Origin: Linum tenue
Taxonomy: Eukaryota; Streptophyta; Magnoliopsida; Malpighiales; Linaceae
Direction: 5' to 3'
Length of the DNA stretch: 64,000 nucleotides
Assembly: GCA_946122785.1 (NCBI GenBank)
Contig: CAMGYJ010000010.1
Location: 49,063,134 to 49,127,133, forward strand
Below, one piece after another: positions 54,760 through 64,000 of the stretch; within the stretch, counting starts at the first letter, position 1; each line of letters starts with the position of its first letter. The translations under genes and the position numbers were made by a program. A model generated the notes under the pieces. That model ran no database searches, had not been told where the DNA came from, and saw only the letters and a program-made list of their open reading frames with translations.

Positions 54760-57613
54760 ATGAGCAACGACAACGCCGCCCCTTCCTCCAGTTCCGCTGC
54801 TGCCAATGGATCCGCCGATTCTGCTGCTCCCAGGCGCAATTCCAAGCGACCTAAATGTAATTTCCCCCCTTACATCTCTCTCTGCCTCCTTCCAACTTCC
54901 TTCACTTTTTGCTTTCTCGATTCTTGCTGCTACTTCTTGTTGTTGTTGCTGCTGTTCTTCTTCTTGGATTTCATTTCACCCCTAATTGTGGGCAGCACAG
55001 TAACTCGGTTAATCAGCTCAACTCAGACTTGGATCTTCCTGTTCTTTCCATTTTGTATATGTCTTTTGTAGCAACTTCCCTTCGTCTATTTCCTTGTATA
55101 GCTGCACCAAGTCCCGTGATCTAGTCCTCTAGTCCTAATTTTCAGACCGGATGATCGCAAGAGAACTTTGAGCACTTTACTTACTCCACCATCTTGTACA
55201 ATTAACATGGATTTGCTTCTTTCCCTTTTCCTTTCTTGCAGATTCTAAGTTTACACAACAGGAACTTCCTGCTTGCAAGCCGATTCTCACGCCAGGATGG
55301 GTGATCTCCGCTTTCCTGCTGGTCAGCGTCATCTTCGTTCCAATTGGAGTTGCTTCCTTGTTTGCTTCCAGAGATGTATGACTCAATCTTTTTCCCCGCC
55401 CACCTCTTTGATCTCTGCTCTCCTTCCTAATGGATCTTCTTTCTTCACATTAGGTTGTTGAGGTCGTTGACCGCTATGAAACCGCATGTATTCCTGCTCA
55501 AAACAGAACTAACAAGGTTGCATATATCCAGAGTTCTGCCAATAAAATATGCGTCAGAACCCTGACAGTAAGCATTTCTAGGAGCTCCCCCGTGATCTAG
55601 ATATCCTCCTGATTGACTTGTACTTTCAGTTTATCCTGTTGCTAAACTCTTAACTCCTCATTCTGCTTGATTTTTCTTCAATCAGGTTCCAAAGCGTATG
55701 AAGGCACCTATTTATATTTACTACGAGCTTGATAACTTCTACCAGAATCACCGCAGGTACTGATAACATGTTCTTGTCTTTGGAAGATAAGAGAAGAGAG
55801 GCAGGGGGAGAAGTGTTAACCGGAGCTTAAGATCTATGTCTTAGGAATGAATCACACTGGGTCGTTTTATGAAATACAAATGCTTCTTCTCGCTACTGTG
55901 AAAACGGTATCCTTTTCCTATAACAAGTTAACAACACTAGTGAGGGTAACAGAATGTGCTGCTAGCAGATATCCCTGCATCATTGCTGGACACAGGTTGT
56001 GTCCTGCATGAATTTGGTAAATAGAGTATCTTAGTGCAAAGTATACCGTTATTACGCAAACTAGTTATAGTTGCTAACTTGCCATAGCAGAAGTCCTTTG
56101 TCTCCTGTTTCCACTTGTGCTTATCTTTTCATATGTTGATTGTTATAAGTATACATGTTTTCTGTTTCTAGTTTGGTGTTATTGGTAATAAAGTTCTGTC
56201 TTTCAGGTATGTGAAGAGCAGAAACGATATGCAATTGAGAAGTAACAGTAGTCAGGACGATACAAGTAATTGTAAGCCTGAAGATCTGATTAATGGAACA
56301 GCTATTGTGCCATGTGGTCTTATAGCTTGGAGTTTATTTAATGATACCTATAGCTTCTCTCGTGGAAATGAATCGTTGAATGTGAATAAGAAGGACATTT
56401 CATGGAAGAGCGACAGAGACCACAAGTTTGGTGACAATGTTTTCCCAAAGAATTTCCAGAGCGGAGGACTCAAAGGTGGTGGGAGTCTCAACGAATCGAA
56501 ACCGGTAAGCCTTTGATTTCATTGTTCTATATGACAGAGCTAGAGCTCTTTATGGGCCATCCTGCTCGAAGAAGACGTTTTCTTTGCTCAATCCAGTCTT
56601 ACTAAGATGTTACTAATTTGTTATTGTACCACTCTATTAACTCTACTATCTCTTATAAAGAAAAATAGGATACAGAATGCTTATCGTCCAATAAAATTAA
56701 TCCTTGTAAGCCTCTACAGAGAAACGTTTGGTAAGTGTTTTGACTTGTTTGAACTGGGATTACTTTTACAGCTTAGCGAGCAGGAGGATCTCATTGTGTG
56801 GATGAGAACTGCAGCTCTACCAACTTTCAGAAAGTTGTATGGGAGGATAGAGGTGGATCTCAACAGAGGTGATACAATAAATGTTACATTGGGCAACCAC
56901 TACAATACCTACAGTTTCAATGGCAAGAAGAGACTTGTGCTTTCAACAACAAGCTGGCTCGGGGGGAAGAATGACTTTCTCGGCATTGCTTACCTTACAG
57001 TTGGAGGGTTATGCCTGTTCTTGGCAGTATGTTTCATCATAGTGTATCTTGTGAAACCCAGGTAAGCTCTTTGATGTTGATTTGTAGTTCCCAGAGCATT
57101 CTATCCTTTCACAGTGATGTTGTTTTTTTTTACTAACTGGGTTTCTGCTTTGCTGATCTTCTACCATGTATCACTCAGTGTTATGTAGGTAGGTAGTGCA
57201 TTCCCTGGTATGATTTGCATATATGACTTGTGCTATGTAGGTATCTTGTGCATTCCCTATAGTTGCATATATTTCTTGTGAAATTATGAATTGCCCAAGG
57301 ATTTTCTTCTTTCTATAAACACAGGCACCTGATAATCTTGCCGTTATAGTGTATCGAGTCTTTTTCATCTAATTGGCGTTTTGGGCGTCTGTATGCCTAC
57401 AGCCTACTGTCTGTCCTTTTGTTTTTATCTCGTTTGGCCTTGAAAATGAACTAGGAAAGTGATGAAGTGAGACAACTGAATGTGTGCATTACTAGGACAT
57501 GAGTAGGCATAACCGTGTGCCATTTGTATCTGACTAGCAGTGTTTTGGATAATTTCAGGCGGCTTGGAGACCCCTCTTATCTATCATGGAACAGAAGTCC
57601 TGGAGGACGTTAA
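54760..57613 (+). CDS. ALA-interacting subunit, CDC50/LEM3 family
   Basis: Seven exons, 54760-54856, 55242-55375, 55454-55567, 55686-55756, 56207-56504, 56772-57061 and 57559-57613, give 352 residues. All borders are GT-AG and phases close. ALIS proteins are beta-subunits of P4-type lipid flippases (ALA family); they are needed for exit from the ER and for activity. Seen: [20 protein letters not shown] at 25-44, first membrane span at about 52-72 ([18 protein letters not shown]), then a lumenal domain with [64 protein letters not shown] and [14 protein letters not shown]. Several N-x-S/T sites lie in the lumenal part. The second span is at about 309-331. The tail [16 protein letters not shown] is typical. 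Its nearest relatives are ALIS1/3/5. The start is the ATG at 54760, which opens the expected MSNDN...SSAAA leader. Confidence 0.95.
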
Positions 57614-58016
57614 AAGGAAGAGAGGCGGCACCTTTGGTAGAACGAACTTAATGGGGCTAACCCAAATATGCCTGATGTATCCATTTAATGTGTTTGAGAA
57701 AGATGTTAAAAGGCCAACTTGTTCGGTGTAATTTCTTATATGTTTTGTGAAGGCAAGGAGTTCATGTATAATTTCCAGGAATAGTCTTCGCTTCCTGCCT
57801 CTCGCCTGACCAATCGGATACGGAAACACCGCACAAAGGCAATACGGACTTGTCAAACTGTGCCAAAAGCAGAGAAAACGGGTGCAAACAATGTTGGAAC
57901 TGGGTAATTTTTAGATAAATTGAAATTAATGATATTGCAAGATATGGCGAGATTTTGTTCTAGTGAAAGATAATAAAATTTGGAATGAACAATGGTATGA
58001 CTATGAGTGCGGGAAC
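57614..58016. other. 3' flank of ALIS
   Basis: This holds the probable 3' untranslated region and then AT-rich sequence up to the LINE insertion. No further gene is seen. Confidence 0.45.
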
Positions 58017-58311
58017 ATGAACCTAGAGGAATTGGCTCAATCCCTCCCACATGAAGCCCAGTCTCTCACTGTGGCTGACATGGTGTCTTGGATGCGCCCC
58101 TCTGCCATATCCGTAAAAAAACAATAGCGCATTTATATAGAATGGTAAAGGGGCTCCTCTAGAATTTAAATCTCTAATTGATGATCATAAAAATGACTAG
58201 AAAAATGAAGGTAATTTTGAAATCCTTACCAACTTGATCTTGTTGCCCCCGGCAACAAACATGTATGAACCATTTCACGAAGTATGTGCCCGGATAATCC
58301 AAAGTCTCGAT

Positions 58312-59515
58312 AATTAGCTCTCGGTCAACGGTGAGTGGAATTTGACATATCTCCAGGCTTTCTTACCTCCTGAAGTGGTAATGCAGATTCAGTTGCACCC
58401 TGTGCCCCAAGAAGATGATCATGACGTACCAGTTTGGAGGTTTAGCCCAGATGGGTGCTTCTCCCTCAAAACAGCCTACCCCTTGACTGGAGAAGAGGAA
58501 CAACCAGGTGGTACGCATCCTCTTTGGCGTGCAATTTGGCGTATACTGGCTACCCAACATATTCGTACATTTTTCTGGCTTGTGGCGCATAGACGGCTTC
58601 TCACGAATGGAGAAAGGAGACGTCGGCACCTTACAACCACGGATGTGTGCCCGATTTGTGGTGCTAAAGGGGAGTCTACACTTCATGTCGTCCGGGATTG
58701 TTCTTATGCAAGGGAGGCCTGGCCTGAGCTTCTGGGGACGGAACCAGACACCACCTCTTTCCAGGCTGACTTGATGCGTTGGGCTCTCCACTACTTATCG
58801 AGTAAGATCAAGGTGATCCACCCTACCAGGTTTGCGGTGATGTGTTGGATGCTTTGGAAGAATCGAAATGACCATGTATTTGAGAAGCACCTAGAGGCCA
58901 CGAGCAGGCTACGTAGCAATTCTATCATGCTCCAGTCGCAGATACAGGAGGCTGCAGGATGGGTAGCCAAGGTGTTCGAGGGAAATGGGGATTATACTAG
59001 GAGTATGGTGGTTTGGAACCCTCCCGCACAAGGCTGGTCTTGCCTTAATTCGAATGGATCGGTGGTGGCGGGTAAAGCAACAGCAGGGGGTGGTCCGACA
59101 TGATGATGGCAAATTTTTGGGAGGCTTTTCAATGAATCTCGGTGAGGGATCGATCACGAAGGCAGAGCTAGCGAGTATTGTACAAGGCTTGAAAGCAGCT
59201 TGGGCACTAGGAGTTCGACAGCTAGTGGTTCAAACAGACTCTAAGGCGGCATTACAACTGCTTTCTTCGGCGGGTTCTCGTAATCCCCATTATGTGTTGA
59301 TCACTGAAGCTAGAAGACTCTTGGAGTTGGAGTGGCATGTAGAGCTTATTCACACGTACAGGGAAGGGAACGTCGTTGCAAATTATTTGGCAAATTTGGG
59401 TCATGGTCTCCCGCCAGGGGTTCATACCATTGATGCCCCCTCTCCTACTCTTGCTTATTGGTTGTATCATGACTTTATCGGGGTTCGGACCCCTCGATTG
59501 ATTCCTAATAGTTAA
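58312..59515 (+). pseudogene. LINE ORF2 C-terminus, inactivated
   Basis: The frame reads [36 protein letters not shown], then the zf-RVT zinc domain (HIRTFFWLVAHRRLLTNGER, CPICGAKGESTLHVVRDC) and an RNase H-like domain. A frameshift near 59085-59095 puts the second half (VVRHDDGKFLGGFSMNLGEG) in another frame. Two of the four RNase H carboxylates are lost: NSNGS where the sister copy has NADGS, and VANYLA where it has VADHLA. The Glu (TKAELAS) and the third Asp (QTDSKAA) remain. It is therefore dead. Confidence 0.85.
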
Positions 59516-59520
59516 AGGTT

Positions 59521-59539
59521 GGAGCGCCCTTAGCGCTCC
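59521..59539 (+). other. LINE 3' stem-loop, copy A
   Basis: GGAGCGC, loop CCTTA, GCGCTCC: a seven-pair stem just upstream of the A tail. The same structure with different paired bases is at 62972-62990 on the minus strand. Confidence 0.8.
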
Positions 59540-59654
59540 GTTTTCCAAAAAAAATGAACCTAGAGATTTATAATTAAGAATTATTAAAAAAAAAAAGAAC
59601 AAGTTCCATAGTGATAGTGCGGCATGGCTCTGGCCAGTCCTCCAACTATGTAGT

Positions 59655-60963
59655 TGACTCGCCTTTACCATCACACTAGAAAATGGTCAAGTGCAACCAC
59701 CTACTAATGCGTAGTATAGCGGGTTTGGGTTTTAATGTCAACCCGGGTCCTAAGTGTGATGACTACTCCGTGAATTCTTATTATTTAGCAGTGAAAGTGT
59801 AGTGAAGGTCCAAGTAAACAAACAAGCATAGCAGTAAAATGTTGTTTTCAAGTTGAGAGAGGTCACCCGGATATGGTTCCCCCTAGACTGCAGTTAAACC
59901 AGATTGTAATTTACCAAGTTCGAATTCAAAGATAGTTATACTGCGAGAGGTTCTTAAACAGTCTGCAGTCTCGACTAAAGGTCTCCAGACCCTCTCAACC
60001 TGAGTCCTAACCTCCACTGGAGTAAACAGATTGAGGCCCTAACGAACCAAACCTCCACTACCGAAGTAAATCCGGTACAGGATAGTGAACCGACTCCTCG
60101 ACTAAAGTCGTCAATTCACTACCTTCAATCAAGTGTGCTCTATCAACCTAGGCAGATATTCTCTTTCTAGGTCAAAGCAGAAACAACAGGAATTTGATCA
60201 GGATTCATGTCATTCAACAAATCTGACCTCAATTGAATATAATCAAATCAATGGATTCATACTTGGGTTCATACAATCAGACCTAACATACAAATCTAGG
60301 GTCCTTCATACCCAGGTGAATGTGGAAGTTACTCCATGGAGAGAGAAGCAAACTCTAGCTCAGAAGCAGAAAACATGCTGTGAAGAATGAGGTTCTACTT
60401 CTGGTCGTCCATCGGCACTTCTCCAAGCGTTGTCCGGGCTCCACTGATGATGAAGATCGATCTAAGGCGCTTGGAAACTCTGGTTCGTCGCTTTCTCTCT
60501 AGGTATCACTTTCTTTCTCCAAAACTCGGAACCGTTCACAATTGGCCTTCTTTCCCTTAAAATCCAGCTGCTCGCGATCCCCGGGCATAATCCCCGGTCG
60601 GGTATTTCACGTGCCCGACCGGAGATTTCGAAACGCAGCGCAGCGGTGAAAGCCTAAATACCCGATCAAGGTCACGAATACCCGATCAGGTCTTTTTGCT
60701 CTCTGGCCGGGACCCATTATGTTTCTCAACGTCCAAAAATTATTTTCCACGACCTCCATGGAATTTTTACCCGGCCGGGTATTATTGCTCATGGCCGGGT
60801 ATTTTGCTCCTCCAACACCCTTCAACTCAAACGTCCTCCTTTTGACCCGAAACTCGTTTTTTCGCCTCAACGTCAACGCCAAGCCCTGAAATATGACATA
60901 AACACACAATCTAGCATGAAATTGGCTTCAAACACGAAAATACGTGCAATCAATGGTCTATCA
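59655..60963 (-). mobile_element. Solo LTR (same broad lineage), minus strand
   Basis: On the minus strand it starts TGATAGACCATTGATTGCAC and ends AAAGGCGAGTCA. It is flanked by GTAGT (59650-59654) and ATAGT (60964-60968) on the plus strand, a 5-bp duplication with one mismatch. Blocks such as 'ggttcactatcctg' and 'cagtctaggggg' resemble the other LTRs only loosely, so it is a different subfamily. A perfect 12-bp palindrome ACCCGGCCGGGT lies at 60769-60780. Confidence 0.65.
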
Positions 60964-60968
60964 ATAGT

Positions 60969-62330
60969 CAATTTTTGTAAGACATTTCAACATAGAGGAA
61001 AGCTTGTATTAAATATAGAGGAAAGTTTGTATTAAATGCCTGAACAAATCAAAGATAAGTATTAATTATTTTCTACCCATCTTCTCCCCCGTTACCATTA
61101 GTAGTTACACTAAATAAATATTTTGTATCTTTTTAAATACAAAATCTGAAAACATAAAATCTACAAATTGTATGACATTTCCACTATTGTTAGCTTGCCC
61201 ACTAACTCTCACAAAAGTACTTTCTTTGTTATTTGATATTTTAATTTTCATATTCTAATTATTTTAATTTGAGTTTAATAGTAAATTTCATCAATGTCCT
61301 CTTATAAATGGAGAATAATTTTAGTATTGCAACCCAAATATCACTGATTCGAATATTGTATATTTAATGTGTACATGTGATGTAGAATTCTTAAATTGAC
61401 ATCGATTTTTTAAACTATTAATGCAACGATATTGTTATGCAAACTATAAGTGGCCAGTTTTTGAAAGTTTTAGTTTGGTTAATCGTTAAATCCTAAATTT
61501 CTTGATAATATGGCATGATTGGGAAAATGGGTGAGTTTAAAAGAACACAATTTATGAATACCAATTTTATAGATTATTTCAATATGGTAATTAACTAGAT
61601 GTATCATTTATAGTTACTTAGTTTAATGATAACGCAGTACAAGACCAATCATGGAAGTCGGGTTGAAGTTTTCATGGACGCGTTGACGGGGTCATGTGCA
61701 TTAGCAAGGTAGGTACCACAAGATATGTTTTTATTTATTTATTGTTGAGTGAATAAGATTGTCCTTCAACTAAATTTAGAGTATCTTAGTTGATAATTAA
61801 TTTTTTAATTGCATAAAGTATGGGTGGAAAATGTTATTTTCTTACTAATTTTTTTATTGTATTGTGCAGAATACTTTAAGGTTATCATCATGGGTTTAGA
61901 TATTGCTATATATGTATTGTTTCTCAAGCAAAGGAAATAAAGATTGACTAAAGATTATCATCATGGGTTTCTTATTTATCCTACGCTTTTTCTCAGACAA
62001 ACTCTTTTTTTGTTATGTCAATTTTCTTTTCAACTATAGGGAACTAAGTAACTACATCATTAAATAGACAAGTTATGAATAGTTATTCACAAGTGCCACT
62101 GGCTTGACCGACTCAACGACTTAAACCGGTTTGACAACTTTGGTTATAACCATTAAGATTACAATGTTCACCATTTATGAAAAGTTATAAGAATTTCGAA
62201 AATGAAAAAATAATTTTGATGTCACCTTGATGTCATAAGAAATTCAACATTTCAATTAATTTTAAAAAATTAAATACACATCGTAAATACATTGTGTTCA
62301 AATGACATTCCGACCAACGGTCGGACAACA
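60969..62330. other. No gene seen
   Basis: This is AT-rich intergenic sequence with short direct repeats such as 'gaaagtttgtattaaat' near 61000 and 'gattatcatcatgggttt' near 61880 and 61955. No open frame of note. Confidence 0.4.
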
Positions 62331-62411
62331 AGCTAGTATGAAGAATGGAGCTCTAGAAGGGAGCCTGGAAATTCTGTCCATCCTTCTCAGCTAGGAGAGT
62401 ATCATTAAAAC

Positions 62412-62858
62412 TCTGGCCCTCTGCCAAAGAATTACGTCAAGGTAATCATGTGTGATGGAGCTTTCAGAAGCGACATCCAGAAGGCGAGCATTGGCATTAT
62501 TATAAAAGATGCTCATGGGAAGATCTATGACGGGAGAGCTGAGAAAATTCACTATAGAGCACTTGCGACTGCTGAGGCTTTCGCCATCCTTGAAGTCGTT
62601 AAATTGGCTGCACAGGAAGAGAATGCAATTATGATAATTTCAAATTGTAAGTGTGTTGTTGATGCTATCGGGAAGCCTCTTGAGGAATGTCCTATTGGTT
62701 TTGCAGCATCCATGGCGGCAATCCAAGGACATTTAAATGAGTCGGACTGGTGCAATGTCGCTTTTCAACCGAGAAGTGTGGTCAAAGAGGCGGATTTCAA
62801 AGCAAAAAAGGCTTGCAACAACACTTTACTTCCGGATTGGATAGCGAGTTTCTTTTAA
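62412..62858 (+). pseudogene. RNase H-like (RVT_3) fragment of another non-LTR element
   Basis: The frame (62448-62858) reads MCDGAFRSDIQKASIGIIIK, ATAEAFAILEVV, MIISNCKCVVDAIG and EADFKAKKA, and ends DWIASFF. This is the plant RNase H-like domain found at the end of LINE ORF2 and in domesticated single-domain proteins. The first Asp (CDGAF) and the Glu (TAEAFA) are present. The third carboxylate is Asn (SNCK instead of SDCK). It is likely an old LINE remnant of another family, since it has no similar stem-loop after it. It could be a short expressed protein; I regard that as less likely. Confidence 0.6.
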
Positions 62859-62971
62859 CGTTCATGTCCTACTTTTGTTTCTCTTCTGTAAGGATTTGTT
62901 TGCTGGGGTTTCTTTTGCAGAGTCTATACTCCTTGTAAGAACTCTTCCCCAGTTTTTTTTTTGGTAAACAC

Positions 62972-62990
62972 AGGGCGCTAAGGGCGCCCT
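62972..62990 (-). other. LINE 3' stem-loop, copy B
   Basis: On the minus strand: AGGGCGC, loop CCTTA, GCGCCCT. The stem differs from copy A at two base pairs, both still paired. Confidence 0.8.
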
Positions 62991-62996
62991 AACCTT

Positions 62997-64000
62997 TATT
63001 GCAAGCTAATGAGACGAGGTGTAAAACTCCCCGCAATGTCAAAATACAGCCAATAACTCAGAGTACTATTCGGGACATGAAACCCGTGAAACCCAATGGG
63101 TAACGAATGACCAACGGAAGCAAGGTGGTCAGCCACGTAGTTAGCTTCCCTGTAAACATGTTCGAGTCTGACGAGCCACCCCTGCTCAAGCCACCGGCGG
63201 ATCTCGGCCACCAAGGTGTAGTGTGGGTGCTGTGGAGTAGCATTCCCAATCAGGGCAATCGCAGTGCAGGAGTCAGTCTGTAGAACAACCTTCCTGATCC
63301 CCTCCTTCCAAGCCAGCCTCAACCCATAAGCAATCCCAGTCAGCTCCGCGCGAGTAATCGAACCCCCTCCCAAGTTCGTTGTGAATGCTCTGATAAAGTG
63401 TCCATCGTCTCCCCTCACGATGCCACCACAGGTCGTGCTCGCAGGAGAATGAGTGACTGAGCCATCGGCGTTGATACAGGCCCAGCCACTTGGCGGTGGA
63501 TGCCATCGGATTTCCCGCCACTCTCGGAGTCCCCCAGCTCCAAATATGGTATTCTCCTGCTCGAGAGCTGTAGAGATCTGTTGCCTGAGCTGTTTTGAGA
63601 TAAACTGGATTTGCTCATGGGTTTTCAACTTGCCTTGGAAGAGGTGATCATTCCTGTTCTTCCACAGAAGCCAACAAGTACCTGCAAACAGAGTATTGTC
63701 CACGATATTACTGCGCCCAGATAAATAGTGCATAGACCATCTGTGAGTATCAGGTTCGAAGAAAGAGGCGTCCGGTTCATCTTCAAGCAGGCCCGCCCAG
63801 GTGGATCTAGCAAAGGGACAATCACGAACAACGTGCATGGTGGTTTCAGGTCCCTCGCCGCATATCTTGCAACTCACATCAGTAGTCAGGTGTCTTCTCC
63901 CTCTCTCTGCATTCGTCAGTAGCCGGTCGTGATTGAGCAGCCAGAGAAAGGTCTGGATCCGCTGCATTGTCGGAGTCTTCCAAATGGTTCTCCAGATTGG
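62997..64000 (-). CDS. LINE ORF2 C-terminus (zf-RVT and RNase H), partial, open
   Basis: The open frame enters from the right edge and ends at 62997. It begins in view with IWRTIWKTPTMQRIQTFLWL and NHDRLLTNAERGRRHLTTDV. The zinc domain is CKICGEGPETTMHVVRDC. The RNase H-like domain has all four acidic residues: INADGS, TRAELTG, QTDSCTA and VADHLA. No stop or frameshift is seen in about 330 codons, in contrast to its sister at 58.3 kb. It would act in target-primed reverse transcription of its own RNA. Whether the rest of ORF2 is intact cannot be seen. Confidence 0.88.

Larger units (their letters stand above)
58029..59553 (+). mobile_element. 5'-truncated LINE (L1-type) with 12-bp target duplication
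   Basis: The insertion is flanked by ATGAACCTAGAG at 58017-58028 and 59554-59565. It ends in a stem-loop, GTTTTCC and an A run (59546-59553). Only the 3' part of ORF2 is left: an end-of-RT region, zf-RVT and RNase H. The part before 58310 has no clear LINE coding and may be scrambled. Confidence 0.85.
62952..64000 (-). mobile_element. LINE (L1-type), 3' part, runs off the window
   Basis: This element lies on the minus strand. Its poly-A tail is the T run at 62953-62962, next to the stem-loop, and its coding part continues past 64000. It belongs to the same family as the element at 58029-59553, sharing AAAGGTT, the stem-loop and the encoded end SYWLYFD...TPRLI. The second target duplication is outside the window. 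Confidence 0.88.

Noticed and set aside
56607..57065. Longer ALIS exon starting at 56607
   Set aside because: The open frame runs upstream of the acceptor at 56771; homologous ALIS proteins join KP directly to LSEQEDL, so the intron ends at 56771.

Overview
This window is nuclear DNA from a flowering plant: it has spliced genes with GT-AG introns, land-plant gene families (AGC VIII kinase, DUF620, MYB-CC, ALIS) and plant-type Ty3/gypsy, hAT, Mutator, Harbinger and LINE elements. The species cannot be told from the sequence. There is no sign of organelle or bacterial DNA. I see no convincing tRNA, rRNA or CRISPR.

Six host genes are supported. From left to right: (1) the 5' part of a chloroplast half-size ABC transporter (ABCD2-like) on the minus strand, cut by the left edge; (2) an intronless AGC VIIIa kinase of the D6PK/AGC1 type (18.3-20.0 kb, +); (3) a three-exon DUF620 protein (24.65-27.1 kb, +); (4) a six-exon MYB-CC/PHL2-PHL3-like transcription factor (28.7-31.4 kb, -); (5) a complete 20-exon mitochondrial succinate-semialdehyde dehydrogenase (38.2-43.9 kb, -); (6) a seven-exon ALA-interacting subunit, CDC50/LEM3 family (54.8-57.6 kb, +). 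Exon borders were worked out by hand; every intron is GT-AG and the phases close. The genes share no obvious pathway, so this is ordinary gene order and not a cluster.

Between the genes lies layered transposon debris. From 2.3 to 16.7 kb there are Ty3/gypsy remains: an internally deleted element with its LTR joined to gag, the 3' end of an Athila/Tat-type element with its LTR, a solo LTR, and a gag-like reading frame broken by hAT elements, one of them nested in another. Two more solo LTRs of the same general lineage sit at 51.8-53.4 kb and 59.7-61.0 kb (minus). Two nearly identical 430-bp hAT MITEs with perfect 8-bp target duplications lie at 27.8 and 36.7 kb. A Harbinger-type MITE lies at 21.5 kb. 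A 2.1-kb Mutator-like element with a perfect 9-bp duplication, apparently carrying foreign sequence and a nested hAT, lies at 47.9-50.0 kb. A sister of that hAT sits in an SSADH intron. The right end holds two copies of one LINE family (one dead, one with an open frame running off the window) and a separate RNase H-like fragment.

Points most worth a second look: paired compensatory changes in a stem-loop at the 3' end of the two LINE copies; a GC-rich palindromic module in the LTRs whose sequence changes from copy to copy while the palindrome is kept; the nested insertions that can be dated relative to one another; a minimal AUG-stop upstream frame next to the kinase start; and a mirror-image minisatellite at 46.2-47.3 kb.
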